Of a stretch of 64,000 bases of DNA, positions 30,401-39,090 are shown in pieces. The number at the start of each line of letters is the position of its first letter. Positions within the stretch are counted from its first letter, which is position 1. The position numbers were made by a program, and so were the translations under genes. The stretch comes from Microbulbifer bruguierae (GTDB lineage Bacteria; Pseudomonadota; Gammaproteobacteria; Pseudomonadales; Cellvibrionaceae): NCBI RefSeq assembly GCF_029869925.1, contig NZ_CP118605.1, positions 434,001 through 498,000 on the forward strand. Direction: 5' to 3'. The notes beneath the pieces were generated by a model, which was not told the origin of the DNA, searched no databases, and worked only from the letters and a program-made list of their open reading frames with translations.

Positions 30401-30659
30401 ATCTGGACGCCTTGGGCTGGTAAAATACGCGAACAGCCATTCTAACCGCCCCTACACGCGAAGTCGAACACTAAACAGTATTGGACATAAGGATCTGCCG
30501 GCAGTGCCTGAGTTGCAGTCTACCTGCTACCTGCTACCTGCTACCTGGCTACCTGGTGGTCAACGCAGGAATCCCACCTACTCAGACTGCATTAGATTGA
30601 TGGGTTAAATTTGGATGGGCGTTTCGCTCAGCGCGCAGAAACAATCTTGTAGCAACAAT
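30401..30659. other. Intergenic region with tandem repeat
   Basis: No gene. It holds the 7-bp tandem repeat described separately and otherwise no recognised element. Confidence 0.5.
30520..30555. repeat. Tandem repeat of CTACCTG
   Basis: Four perfect head-to-tail copies of CTACCTG (30520-30547) and a fifth after one inserted G (30549-30555). Confidence 0.95.
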
Positions 30660-31292
30660 TTAATAGGTCAGCTCCTGGGAGCTCACAATCCGAATGCCTG
30701 CTTCGGGCTTTAAAGCGGCGCCGAGTAGCTCACGCGCGATATTTTGCGCGGGACTAATGCGCCATCGCCTGGGTATTAATGGATGCATCAGTCGTAGCAA
30801 TAACTCAGCCATACGCTCACCCGGTCTGAATTCTTCGCGGTTGCCGCCAATTAACCCCGGGCGGACGAAGGCCAGGGACTCAAACCCTATTTGTTTGAGA
30901 TCGTACTCCAATTTTCCTTTGGTCCGGTTATAGAAAAACCGAGAATCGGGATCGGCGCCCAAAGCTGAATTGAGGACGTAGACACTAGCGCCTGCGCGAT
31001 GCGTCAGGCGCGCTACCTCAAGTGGGTAGTCGTGATCTACCCGCGTAAATGCGATTCGGGAACCGGCGATGCGCATGGTAGTGCCCAGCGCACAGATGAC
31101 GGCGTCCACTTGCCACCAATCGACCCCATCCGGTAACTGTTCAAAATCGACCTGCGGCAAAAGGAGTTTCGGATGTGCCGGAAGCGGCCGTCGTGTAGGG
31201 GCAATAACCCGGTGGACGGCGGTATTGGCAAGTGCGAGATCTAGGACATGGCGACCGACTAGCCCGGTCGCGCCGACAATCATCAGATTCAT
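30660..31292 (-). CDS. NAD(P)-binding Rossmann-fold protein (HTATIP2/atypical SDR type)
   Basis: A 210-residue protein starting MNLMIVGATGLVGRHVLDLAL, an atypical short-chain dehydrogenase nucleotide-binding motif (GATGLVG). Further family segments are VDAVICALGTTMRIAGSR, VYVLNSALGADPDSRFFYNRTKGKLEYDL (with Tyr/Lys in the YNRTKGK area) and FVRPGLIGGNREEFRPGE. These proteins bind NAD(P) and may be oxidoreductases or regulators; the substrate is unknown. It runs the same way as the thioesterase and KfrA-like genes but is not tightly linked. Confidence 0.85.
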   Translation of the reverse strand: MNLMIVGATGLVGRHVLDLALANTAVHRVIAPTRRPLPAHPKLLLPQVDFEQLPDGVDWWQVDAVICALGTTMRIAGSRIAFTRVDHDYPLEVARLTHRAGASVYVLNSALGADPDSRFFYNRTKGKLEYDLKQIGFESLAFVRPGLIGGNREEFRPGERMAELLLRLMHPLIPRRWRISPAQNIARELLGAALKPEAGIRIVSSQELTY

Positions 31293-31346
31293 TGGGTTGC
31301 TGTCGTCATTATGGTAATCCGGTCGCCTATCCTACCGGAAATACGG

Positions 31347-31865
31347 TTATGACGGCTCACTGACCGCAAACGGAAATTCTCTTACTTTTGCCTTTATGGC
31401 TTCGTGGGCAGCTTCCTGCTCGTGGAGTAACTTCCTTCGTAGCACCGCCGCTTCAAAGCGCTGCTTCTCAAGCAGTGTTTCCGGTATAAACGGTGGAACC
31501 TTGACCGGCTTACCTTCATCGTCCAGCGCCACCATTGTCAGATAACAGCTGTTGGTGTGTCGCATCACCCGGGACCGGATATCTTCGGTCACGACTTTGA
31601 TACCAACTTCAAGTGAGGTGTTGCCGGTATAGTTGACCGAAGCCAGGAATGTCACCAGTTCCCCAACGTTAATTGGCTGGCGGAACATGACGCGATCAAC
31701 GGAAAGGGTGACGACATAGCACCCCGCATAACGACTGGCGCAAGCGTAGGCCACCTTATCCAGATATGACAACAGCTCGCCGCCATGTACCTTGCCGGTA
31801 AAGTTCGCCATGTCCGGTGTCATCAGCACGCTCATACTGAGCTGGTGATCGCGGCGGTCCTCCAT
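31347..31865 (-). CDS. Acyl-CoA thioesterase, hotdog fold (YciA-like)
   Basis: A 172-residue cytoplasmic thioesterase that hydrolyses acyl-CoA to free acid and CoA. It shows MTPDMANFTGKVHGGELLSYLDKVAYACASRYAG, with the hotdog helix and catalytic Asp, and VDRVMFRQPINVGELVTFLASVNYTGNTSLEVGIKV. The C-terminal 45 residues form a charged helix, as in medium-long-chain family members. AGGA lies 8 bases before the ATG. It is a stand-alone gene between accessory genes. Confidence 0.92.
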   Translation of the reverse strand: MEDRRDHQLSMSVLMTPDMANFTGKVHGGELLSYLDKVAYACASRYAGCYVVTLSVDRVMFRQPINVGELVTFLASVNYTGNTSLEVGIKVVTEDIRSRVMRHTNSCYLTMVALDDEGKPVKVPPFIPETLLEKQRFEAAVLRRKLLHEQEAAHEAIKAKVREFPFAVSEPS

Positions 31866-31953
31866 GTCTACTGTCCTTTTTTGCTACTTTAGTTGTTTGA
31901 AAGTTATTTGAATTTCGTTATCAATTTCTGTGTCTGGGCAGAATCCGATCCGG

Positions 31954-33027
31954 TTAGGTGGCCGGCTCAGTCCTGTCGGGTGCACGTTGAAGGCGTGTCA
32001 GCTGGCTCTGCAGCTCGGCTTTTTGCTGCAGCGCCACCTTGATTTCTGCACTCAACGATACCAGTGAATCCCGCTGGGTCCGTAATTCTGCTTCCAGTTT
32101 ATTACAGGTGTCGCGCTGTAATTCCGACTCCCGGATATGGGCAGCGTTACTGCTCGACAGGCTGGTGATTTGCTGCTGCAACCCCGCTGATTCCAGGGCC
32201 TTTTGCTCCAATTTCTCCTGTTGTTCAGTGACGTTTCGCTGCATTGAGAGCAGTTCAGTTTGATTCGTGAGCAGAGTTTGCTGAAGTTGCTGCAGCTCGG
32301 ACGCTTGCTGAGTGTTGAGCTCAGAAAGGTCTTCGATTTTTTGTTCTCGTTCAGTCAGCCGCTGGGCAGCAATGGTGATCTGCTCATTCAGGGACGAAAT
32401 CTGGTTGTTTAGCTGTGTGTTGGTTTGCCGGAACTGGTCGCGCTCCTGCTGGCGATCATCCGCCATCCGCTGCTGAAAGAACTCAAAATGGTCCCGGACC
32501 GTACGATTCTCTTGTTTGAGTTCATCAACATTTGTGCGGAGTTCACTGATCCGTGCCCTGCCCTCGTCTCGCTGGTATTCACATTTCGTCAATGACTGCT
32601 GTGTGTCGTTCAGCGAATGGCGAAGCTCCCGGTTCTCTTGCTGGCTCTCCAGCAATTTTTGCTCCAGTTTTTGCAGCTCGTCCGTGCGTTCGGTGAGTAG
32701 CGCTCGTACCTGCACAAGTTCTGCCTGAATTTGCTTTACCTGGCTTGCAGACTCTTCGTGCACCGCATCCACCTTTTGGTCGGCTTCCTGCTGGATGCTT
32801 TGATACAACGCTTTGACCGCATCCAGCAAGTCTTGCGGCAGGCCGGAAGTATCAGTTTGAGCTTTTCCGGTCTCGGTTTTCCAGCGTTTCAACAGTGGTG
32901 CAATGGTGCTTTTGCTTCCTGTACCCAGCGCTTCCCGCACACGATCTACCGTCGGCTCTTCGCCGCGCTGCTTGATGGTTTGTGCGGCCTGCGCAATATC
33001 GAAGTAATTAACACCTGTGCGAGCCAT
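31954..33027 (-). CDS. KfrA-like DNA-binding coiled-coil protein
   Basis: A 357-residue protein. Residues 1-60 match the KfrA N-terminal DNA-binding domain (YFDIAQAAQTIKQRGEEPTVDRVREALGTGSKSTIAPLLKRWKTE). Residues about 65-345 are one long coiled coil rich in Gln, Glu, Leu and Arg. KfrA of plasmids is an autorepressor and forms a filament-like structure linked to segregation; here the gene is chromosomal. AAGGAG lies 5 bases before the ATG. It is divergent from a tyrosine recombinase across 160 bases holding two palindromes, which suggests a functional pair. Confidence 0.88.
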   Translation of the reverse strand: MARTGVNYFDIAQAAQTIKQRGEEPTVDRVREALGTGSKSTIAPLLKRWKTETGKAQTDTSGLPQDLLDAVKALYQSIQQEADQKVDAVHEESASQVKQIQAELVQVRALLTERTDELQKLEQKLLESQQENRELRHSLNDTQQSLTKCEYQRDEGRARISELRTNVDELKQENRTVRDHFEFFQQRMADDRQQERDQFRQTNTQLNNQISSLNEQITIAAQRLTEREQKIEDLSELNTQQASELQQLQQTLLTNQTELLSMQRNVTEQQEKLEQKALESAGLQQQITSLSSSNAAHIRESELQRDTCNKLEAELRTQRDSLVSLSAEIKVALQQKAELQSQLTRLQRAPDRTEPAT

Positions 33028-33080
33028 TTGAACTCCTTGTCGATTCGGGCTGAAGTGGGTCTCGGATAAATTTCATAACG

Positions 33081-33099
33081 TATTACGTGATACGTAATA
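33081..33099. promoter_or_regulatory. Palindrome near KfrA-like start, candidate operator
   Basis: TATTACGT-GAT-ACGTAATA is a perfect 8-bp-arm palindrome 54 bases upstream of the KfrA-like start. It fits autoregulation by the KfrA-type protein. Confidence 0.55.
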
Positions 33100-33138
33100 A
33101 TACATAATTGGTGTCGCTTAAATCACTAGATATTTCAC

Positions 33139-33182
33139 TTTTCATAACCTTCGATAATCAAACTTATCGTAGGTTATGAAAA
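33139..33182. promoter_or_regulatory. 44-nt nested palindrome upstream of recombinase
   Basis: The outer arms are TTTTCATAACCT and AGGTTATGAAAA (12 bp, perfect). A T/T mismatch separates them from perfect inner arms CGATAA and TTATCG around a 6-base centre TCAAAC. The half-site TTCATAAC also occurs at 33072-33079. The element could be an operator, a recombination site or a folded single-strand target. Confidence 0.75.
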
Positions 33183-33188
33183 CAAGTT

Positions 33189-34265
33189 ATGCGAAAATCT
33201 CTGCCAGCCCGGTACACAACCCCAATTTCAGCATCCCCCCAGAATATGAAAAATCGCTTCCCAGACACGCGAATCAACGCCCTGCCCCCAACTCGCACAT
33301 CGGAAACCAGAGCTCCGCTACCCCGGGAAACCCTGCAGGCGTATCTGAACGCCGCCACCTCAGAAAGCACACGTAGAGCCTATCGCTCAGCAATCCGACA
33401 ATTTGAAAAATGGGGCGGCCGTTTACCTACGGACAGCGAAACCCTGATGCAATACCTGCTGGATCGGGCGGAAACCTTGAATCCACGCACCCTCGAACTG
33501 CACCTCACCGCCATTGGCCAGTGGCATCGCTATCAAGGCGTCGAAAATCCGGTATCTGAGCCACTCATACAAAAAACGATGAATGGGATCCGGCGTGTGC
33601 ACGCCAAACCCAAGCAGAAAGCGAAAGCGCTGCGCCTCGAACATGTCGCGGCGATGGCGAATCACGTTCGGGCTCGCACAGAGAGTAAAAAGAAGCACCG
33701 TGATCTTGCATTGCTATTGGTGGGATTCTTCGGTGCATTCCGACGCAGTGAGCTGGCGGCGATTCGGGTGGAGGATCTGATCTGGGAAGACGAAGGATTG
33801 ATTGTGCGCCTGCCTCGATCCAAGACGGATCAGACTGGTCAGGGGATACTACGAGCCCTGCCCTTCGGAAATTCAGCAGTATGTCCCGGCACAGCACTAC
33901 GAAGCTGGCTCGACGCTGCGGATATACAGAATGGACCCGTGTTCCGAGCCGTCAACCGCTGGGATCAGATTCAGCACAAGCCGCTCAATCCCGGCGCCAT
34001 CAATCAACTGCTCAAACAGTTGGGCACGGAGTGTGGTTTTGATTTTGTCGACAGCTTAAGCAGCCATAGTTTCCGCCGTGGACTCTCCACTTCCGCAGCA
34101 CGGGAAAAGGTGGATTTCGAGCTGATCAAGAAACAGGGTGGCTGGAAGAGTGATGCAACCGTGTGGGAGTACATCGAGGAAGGCCAACGCCTAACTGACA
34201 ACGCTACCACTGTGTTGATGGAGAAAATGGCCACTCTCGCTGAAATGCACGAAAAAATGGACTAA
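33189..34265 (+). CDS. Tyrosine recombinase paired with the KfrA-like gene
   Basis: A 358-residue recombinase from ATG 33189 (339 from ATG 33246; neither has a clear ribosome-binding site). The N-terminal SAM-like core-binding domain contains SESTRRAYRSAIRQFEKWGGRLPTDSETLMQYLLD. The catalytic residues are Arg in GAFRRSELAAI, Lys in LPRSKTDQTG, His-x-x-Arg in SSHSFRRGLSTSA, and Tyr in TVWEYIEEG. The second catalytic His is replaced by Trp (QGGWKSDATVW), a change tolerated in some recombinases. It is divergent from the KfrA-like gene and unrelated in detail to the recombinase at 29.1-30.4 kb. Confidence 0.92.
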   Translation: MRKSLPARYTTPISASPQNMKNRFPDTRINALPPTRTSETRAPLPRETLQAYLNAATSESTRRAYRSAIRQFEKWGGRLPTDSETLMQYLLDRAETLNPRTLELHLTAIGQWHRYQGVENPVSEPLIQKTMNGIRRVHAKPKQKAKALRLEHVAAMANHVRARTESKKKHRDLALLLVGFFGAFRRSELAAIRVEDLIWEDEGLIVRLPRSKTDQTGQGILRALPFGNSAVCPGTALRSWLDAADIQNGPVFRAVNRWDQIQHKPLNPGAINQLLKQLGTECGFDFVDSLSSHSFRRGLSTSAAREKVDFELIKKQGGWKSDATVWEYIEEGQRLTDNATTVLMEKMATLAEMHEKMD

Positions 34266-34314
34266 GTAGCCGGGGCCTCTACGTTAGCTACTCAAGAATA
34301 CTTGTAAGCGGGGC

Positions 34315-35352
34315 TCAGCAAATACGCGGTAACTGTTCTCCTTGCAGCAGGTCGAGCAGTCGTTCGCAACCCAGTGAATTCTTCAGTATGACCCCCGTCC
34401 GGCCAGTGGCAGTCACCAGCCCTATCCGTTGGCTTCCGGCAGAGACCGAATGACAGCGCAAAATATCCAACGCCGCCTTTTCTTCTTCTTCTGGCACAAA
34501 CACGACAAAACGTCCTTCGTTGGCGACATACAGGGGATCTAGTCCGAGTAACTCGCACGCCCCCTCCACGGATTCGTCTATGGGTACCGCGCTTTCCTGT
34601 ACTTCAACCGATACTCCCCGAGCGTTCGCCAGTTCCACCAGTGCGGTGGCGAGACCGCCGCGAGTCAGGTCCCGCAGGCAATGTACTTGAATGCCCGCTG
34701 CCAACAGGTCGCGCACCGGTTCATGCAGCGGTGCGCAATCACTGTGTAAAGATGTATCGAACGAAAGTCCCTCGCGACTCGCCATCACTGCCATACCGTG
34801 CCGACCAATATCCCCAGACAGCAATATCCGATCACCCGCTCGAATGGCACCGGGACCTATCTCCTGCTCATGTTCCAGGACCCCGATCCCAGCGGTATTG
34901 ATATACAAGCCATCCCCCTTACCCCGCTCAACAACCTTGGTGTCACCTGTGACCAGGTGTACGCCGGTTTGCGCGGCAGCACGGCCCATGGACGCCATGA
35001 TTCTCTTCAAGGTGTTCAACGGCAGTCCCTCTTCGAGGATCAGACTGCAACTCAAGTACATAGGCCGCGCGCCACTCATGGCCAGGTCGTTGACCGTACC
35101 GTACACGGCAAGCTCGCCTATATCGCCGCCAGGGAAAAACAACGGCGTTATTACGAAAGAATCCGTGGTGAACACCAGCTGTGATCCCTTGATGGTCAGC
35201 AGCGCACTATCGTGCGCCTGATCCAGCCAGGGATTTTTAATGTAGGGATAGATGTAGTTGCGGAACAGATTCTGACTCAACTCACCGCCACTGCCGTGGC
35301 CCAGGCGAATAGTGTCTTCTATATCTGCGGGAAGCGGGCAGTCAATGTTCAT
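34315..35352 (-). CDS. hypE: Hydrogenase maturation factor HypE
   Basis: A 345-residue enzyme that dehydrates a carbamoyl group on its C-terminal Cys to a thiocyanate, the source of the active-site CN ligands. Family segments are IRLGHGSGGELSQNLFRNYIYPYI, LTIKGSQLVFTTDSFVITPLFFPGGDIGELAVYGTVNDLAMSGARP and VHLVTGDTKVVERGKGDG. It ends in the required PRIC with terminal Cys. ATG 35352 lies 11 bases inside hypD. It is the last gene of the hydrogenase operon. Confidence 0.97.
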   Translation of the reverse strand: MNIDCPLPADIEDTIRLGHGSGGELSQNLFRNYIYPYIKNPWLDQAHDSALLTIKGSQLVFTTDSFVITPLFFPGGDIGELAVYGTVNDLAMSGARPMYLSCSLILEEGLPLNTLKRIMASMGRAAAQTGVHLVTGDTKVVERGKGDGLYINTAGIGVLEHEQEIGPGAIRAGDRILLSGDIGRHGMAVMASREGLSFDTSLHSDCAPLHEPVRDLLAAGIQVHCLRDLTRGGLATALVELANARGVSVEVQESAVPIDESVEGACELLGLDPLYVANEGRFVVFVPEEEEKAALDILRCHSVSAGSQRIGLVTATGRTGVILKNSLGCERLLDLLQGEQLPRIC

Positions 35353-36469
35353 GGGTCGCACGATCCGTTGCGTCGCTGGTAATGACCTGAGCGCGATAGC
35401 GATAATAGGCTGCGCAAGCGCCCTCAGAGGACACCATTGGCGCGCCCAGAGGGTGCTGCGGCTGGCAGCTCTCGCCAAAATGCGGGCAATCGGGAGGCGT
35501 TCTTTTCCCGAGCATGATCTCCCCGCTGATACAGCCTCTGGTATCGTCGGGGCACGATCTTTTTTCGTCAAATAGCGGAGCGGCATTCAGCACGGAGTAT
35601 GCGGCGCGCAGGCGCAAACCACTGGCCGGAATATTGCCAACACCACGCCAGGTTTGTGAGCTCACCTCGAACACCTGCTGTAGCATGTGCTGAGCATGGG
35701 GATTACCGGCGGGCTCTACCGCGCGCGCATACTGGTTCTGCACCTGATATTTATCGCGCTCCAGCTGTCGCACACACATCAAAATACCCTGGAGAATATC
35801 CAGTGGTTCAAAGCCTGTTACCACGATGGGCACGCGAAATGTATCGGCGAGTTGTTGGTAGGACTCAAATCCGGTTACCGCGCAGACATGGCCCGCCGCA
35901 AGATACCCGTCGATACGGGTATCGGCGGCACTACTGATTGCCGCAATGGCGGGTGGCACCAGGAACTGGGAAACAAGCAAGAAAAAATTGTTCAGCCCTT
36001 GTTCGTGCGCGAGGAATGCGGCCATGGCGTTGGCTGGTGCAGTGGTCTCAAACCCGACAGCAAAAAACACCACCTTGCGATTGGGGTTACGCCTGGCGAT
36101 ATCCAATGCGTGTAGTGGTGAGTAAACCATGCGTACATCCCCACCCCGTGCTCGGACCCCGAGCAGATCGCCCTCACTGCCTGGCACCCGGAGCATGTCC
36201 CCAAATGTGCAGAAAATAACGTCCGGCCGCGCAGCAATGGCGATTGCCTGATCGATGATATCCAGTGGCGTCACGCACACCGGGCAGCCAGGGCCGTGCA
36301 CCAGCCGTATCTGGGACGGGAGAAACTGTTGCAGACCATATTTGACGATGGCATGCGTCTGGCCGCCGCACACTTCCATGATGGTCCAGTGGCGAGTCGT
36401 GATACGCACGATTTCTCGTGCTATCCGCTCTATGCCTGGACGCTGGCGGTATTCGTGGAGGAATTTCAT
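35342..36469 (-). CDS. hypD: Hydrogenase maturation factor HypD
   Basis: A 375-residue iron-sulfur scaffold that, with HypC, builds the Fe(CN)2CO unit. It contains WTIMEVCGGQTHAIVKYGL, the conserved VHGPGCPVCVTP, DVIFCTFGDMLRVPGSEGDL, GFETTAPANA, and the C-terminal [4Fe-4S] cysteines (RSCPDDTRGCISGEIMLGKRTPPDCPHFGESC). It starts 3 bases after hypC and overlaps hypE. Confidence 0.97.
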   Translation of the reverse strand: MKFLHEYRQRPGIERIAREIVRITTRHWTIMEVCGGQTHAIVKYGLQQFLPSQIRLVHGPGCPVCVTPLDIIDQAIAIAARPDVIFCTFGDMLRVPGSEGDLLGVRARGGDVRMVYSPLHALDIARRNPNRKVVFFAVGFETTAPANAMAAFLAHEQGLNNFFLLVSQFLVPPAIAAISSAADTRIDGYLAAGHVCAVTGFESYQQLADTFRVPIVVTGFEPLDILQGILMCVRQLERDKYQVQNQYARAVEPAGNPHAQHMLQQVFEVSSQTWRGVGNIPASGLRLRAAYSVLNAAPLFDEKRSCPDDTRGCISGEIMLGKRTPPDCPHFGESCQPQHPLGAPMVSSEGACAAYYRYRAQVITSDATDRATHEH

Positions 36470-36472
36470 GCG

Positions 36473-36715
36473 TTACCCCAGTTCCTCCAGGTCACCGAGC
36501 TGTCCGAGATAATCGAATATCCGTTGCGCTTCCTGCTCGTTCACCCGACTGATGGCAAACCCCACATGCACAATCACATAATCCCCGACGACGGCGTCGG
36601 GTACATAGGCGATATTGATTTCCTTGGTAATACCGCCAAAGCTGACCCGCGCGGTACGCTCCAGTGCTACAAGATTGAGAATTTCCTCGATGCGCCCCGG
36701 AATACCTAGACACAC
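36473..36715 (-). CDS. hypC: Hydrogenase maturation chaperone HypC
   Basis: An 80-residue chaperone starting MCLGIPGRI; Cys2 is the essential ligand that carries the Fe(CN)2CO group between HypD and the large subunit. The rest follows the family: ARVSFGGITKEINIAYVPDAVVGDYVIVHVGFAISRVNEQEA. Its start overlaps the hypF 3' end by 10 bases. Confidence 0.97.
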   Translation of the reverse strand: MCLGIPGRIEEILNLVALERTARVSFGGITKEINIAYVPDAVVGDYVIVHVGFAISRVNEQEAQRIFDYLGQLGDLEELG

Positions 36716-39090
36716 AGTGCACTACCCTCCTCGCTCACCATCAGGCAATCGTCCATACAGCGAGCGTAATATAACTGCCCAAGGGCGATACCGCCGTCGT
36801 TGGGCGGCACTTGGCGGTGGCTGTATACCTGAAAGCCATTCAGCCGCAAAAGTTCAGCGGTACGTTCCACTAGACGCTTGTTTTGGAATACTCCGCCGGA
36901 AAGGAAAACATCCCGCACATTGGCTCGAAGTGCAGTAGCCAGCGCCATTTGCGCGAGCGTATTGTGAAAAGCTGCAGCCCGGCAGGCAGAGGAGATTCCC
37001 CGATCCATATCTTCGAGCAGCGACATGATTATCGGCGCCCAGTCCAGGCTACATGTGGCCTGTGTCGTATCATCAATATTGAAGTGATAGTGCGCATCGG
37101 TACCGAATTCCCCTGCAGCAAACTCCACTGCCATCGCCGCCTGCCCTTCAAAGCTGACAGAATCAACCAGTCCCAGAATCACCGCCACCGCATCAAACAT
37201 ACGGCCCACACTCGAGCAGCGCGGGCTGTTGATGCCGCGCTCGAGCATGGTACGAATCACTGACAATTCTGAAACGGTGAACAATTTCATCAAAATATTG
37301 CAGGAAAATGCCCGTTCCCCCAGGCATTCATACAGCAGTCCCGCCAGGGTACGCCGGGGCTCGCGGATCGCCTGTTCACCTCCGGGTAGTGGAAATTCTC
37401 GCAGGCTGCCAATACGCGTCACCGCGCCGCGGCCATTCCAGTACAGGCAGTCGCTGCCGCGCAGGCTACCGTCTTCCCCGAGGCCAGTGCCATCCCAGCA
37501 GATTCCCAGTGCAGCGCCACGAAATTGATGTTCAGCCATACAGGAAAACAAGTGCGCAATATGGTGTTGTACCTCTATATGTGGTCGTACTTCTAACGGT
37601 TTACGAGGTGTTTCGCCACGCATGTCTGCCCATTGCTTGCGTGCCCAACGGCTCGATTCATAGCCAGGATGGCGATCACACAGCAGTGTGGTTGGTGCCT
37701 CATTGTGCAAATGTATGAGATCGGCGACGGCGTGTTCAAATTGCTGAAGTGTGCGGTGATCTTGCAGATCGCCGATATGAGGACTGAGATACGCGGTATT
37801 GCCGAGACTGGTGGCCACGCAATTTTTAAGATCCGCGCCGAGCGCCAGCAGTGCTCGATTGCTGCACGATGCTTCCGGTAATGGAAGCGGTAGCGGCGCA
37901 TAGCCGCGGGCTCGGCGAAGCAGCACCGTTTGCCCATCCATCACCCGCACTACCGAGTCGTCAAGTGGACGCAGGATCTCGCGGTCGTGGACTAAAAAGA
38001 GGTCTGCTATTTGTCCCAGCCGGTGGACGACCTCATCGTTGTCGATGCAGATCGGTTCTCCCGACAAATTGCCGCTGGTAGCAACCAGAGGGCGCTGTAT
38101 TGATTCCAGCAGTAAATGATGCAACGGCGCGCTGGGCAGCATGACACCGAGATTCGGGTTTGCTGGTGACACTGCCGAGCTGATACGTGTCCCCGCCCCG
38201 GGTTTCGCTTTCAGCAGTAGAATGGGTCTTTGGCTGGCAATCAGGCAGGCTTCCTCTTGCACGGAGGTAACGCAGTCCTTTTTTAGCTGCGTTAAATCCG
38301 GGTACATCAAAGCAAACGGTTTTTGAGGGCGGCGTTTGCGCGTTCGCAGCTGCTTAACCGCAATGGTATTACCGGCATCTACCAGTAACTGAAAACCACC
38401 GACGCCTTTCAGTGCAACGATCTGGCCGTCACTGAGCGCCAGGGCCGCGAGCTGCAGCGCCTGGTCGCCCGCTGCGAGAGTATTTCCGCTACTATCCTGG
38501 AGCTTCAGCTGCGGCCCGCATTCCGGGCAGGCGATGGGCTCGGCGTGAAAGCGCCGGTCCGCCGGGTCGTCGTACTCGCTTTTACAGGCTGCGCACAAGG
38601 GGAAATGTTTCATCGCGGTGTGATCGCGGTCGTAAGGTAATCGCTCGACAATACTGAAGCGCGGGCCACATTGCGTGCAATTGATAAACGGGTACTTGAA
38701 ACGACGGTTTCCCGGATTGGACATTTCCCGCAGGCAGTCATCGCAGGGTGCCAGATCAGGGGGAAGCACCGGCACTGCTGCCGTGCCCGTTTCACTGGCA
38801 CGAACGCGGAAACTACAATCGCGCTGCAATGGAATGGGTGTGCAGGCAACAGACTCAATTTGTGCAAGTGCTGGTTTTGCCAGTGGTAACCTTAGTTGGA
38901 ATCGACGGAGGTCAGTGCTCTCCCCCTCTACTTCGACACAGACACCAGCGCTGCCGTTGGCAACCCACCCGCTAAGACCGCAATCAACGGCCAGGCGATA
39001 CACGAAAGGTCGAAATCCAACCCCCTGTACCAGCCCGACTATTTCGAGTCGCAAGCGCTGCCTGGTTTCACTATTCATCGGGATGCTCAA
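36706..39090 (-). CDS. hypF: Carbamoyltransferase HypF
   Basis: A 794-residue enzyme (790 from the second Met) that carbamoylates the C-terminal Cys of HypE. Domains in order: acylphosphatase (LEIVGLVQGVGFRPFVYRLAV, about 14-100); zinc fingers (CDDCL...CTQCG and CAACK...CPECG, about 115-185); YrdC-like (about 205-390, IVALKGVGGFQLLVDA and VATSGNLSGEPI); and Kae1/HypF C-terminal domain (LGADLKNCVATSLGN, HHIAHLFSCMAEH, CWDGTGLGEDGSLRGSD, LSGGVFQNKRL). It overlaps hypA upstream and hypC downstream. Confidence 0.97.
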   Translation of the reverse strand: MSIPMNSETRQRLRLEIVGLVQGVGFRPFVYRLAVDCGLSGWVANGSAGVCVEVEGESTDLRRFQLRLPLAKPALAQIESVACTPIPLQRDCSFRVRASETGTAAVPVLPPDLAPCDDCLREMSNPGNRRFKYPFINCTQCGPRFSIVERLPYDRDHTAMKHFPLCAACKSEYDDPADRRFHAEPIACPECGPQLKLQDSSGNTLAAGDQALQLAALALSDGQIVALKGVGGFQLLVDAGNTIAVKQLRTRKRRPQKPFALMYPDLTQLKKDCVTSVQEEACLIASQRPILLLKAKPGAGTRISSAVSPANPNLGVMLPSAPLHHLLLESIQRPLVATSGNLSGEPICIDNDEVVHRLGQIADLFLVHDREILRPLDDSVVRVMDGQTVLLRRARGYAPLPLPLPEASCSNRALLALGADLKNCVATSLGNTAYLSPHIGDLQDHRTLQQFEHAVADLIHLHNEAPTTLLCDRHPGYESSRWARKQWADMRGETPRKPLEVRPHIEVQHHIAHLFSCMAEHQFRGAALGICWDGTGLGEDGSLRGSDCLYWNGRGAVTRIGSLREFPLPGGEQAIREPRRTLAGLLYECLGERAFSCNILMKLFTVSELSVIRTMLERGINSPRCSSVGRMFDAVAVILGLVDSVSFEGQAAMAVEFAAGEFGTDAHYHFNIDDTTQATCSLDWAPIIMSLLEDMDRGISSACRAAAFHNTLAQMALATALRANVRDVFLSGGVFQNKRLVERTAELLRLNGFQVYSHRQVPPNDGGIALGQLYYARCMDDCLMVSEEGSALCV

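Noticed and set aside
25574..34314. CRISPR array or prophage in the accessory region
   Set aside because: No repeat-spacer pattern, capsid, portal, terminase or lysis genes are present; the tandem repeat at 30520 is only 7 bp without spacers.
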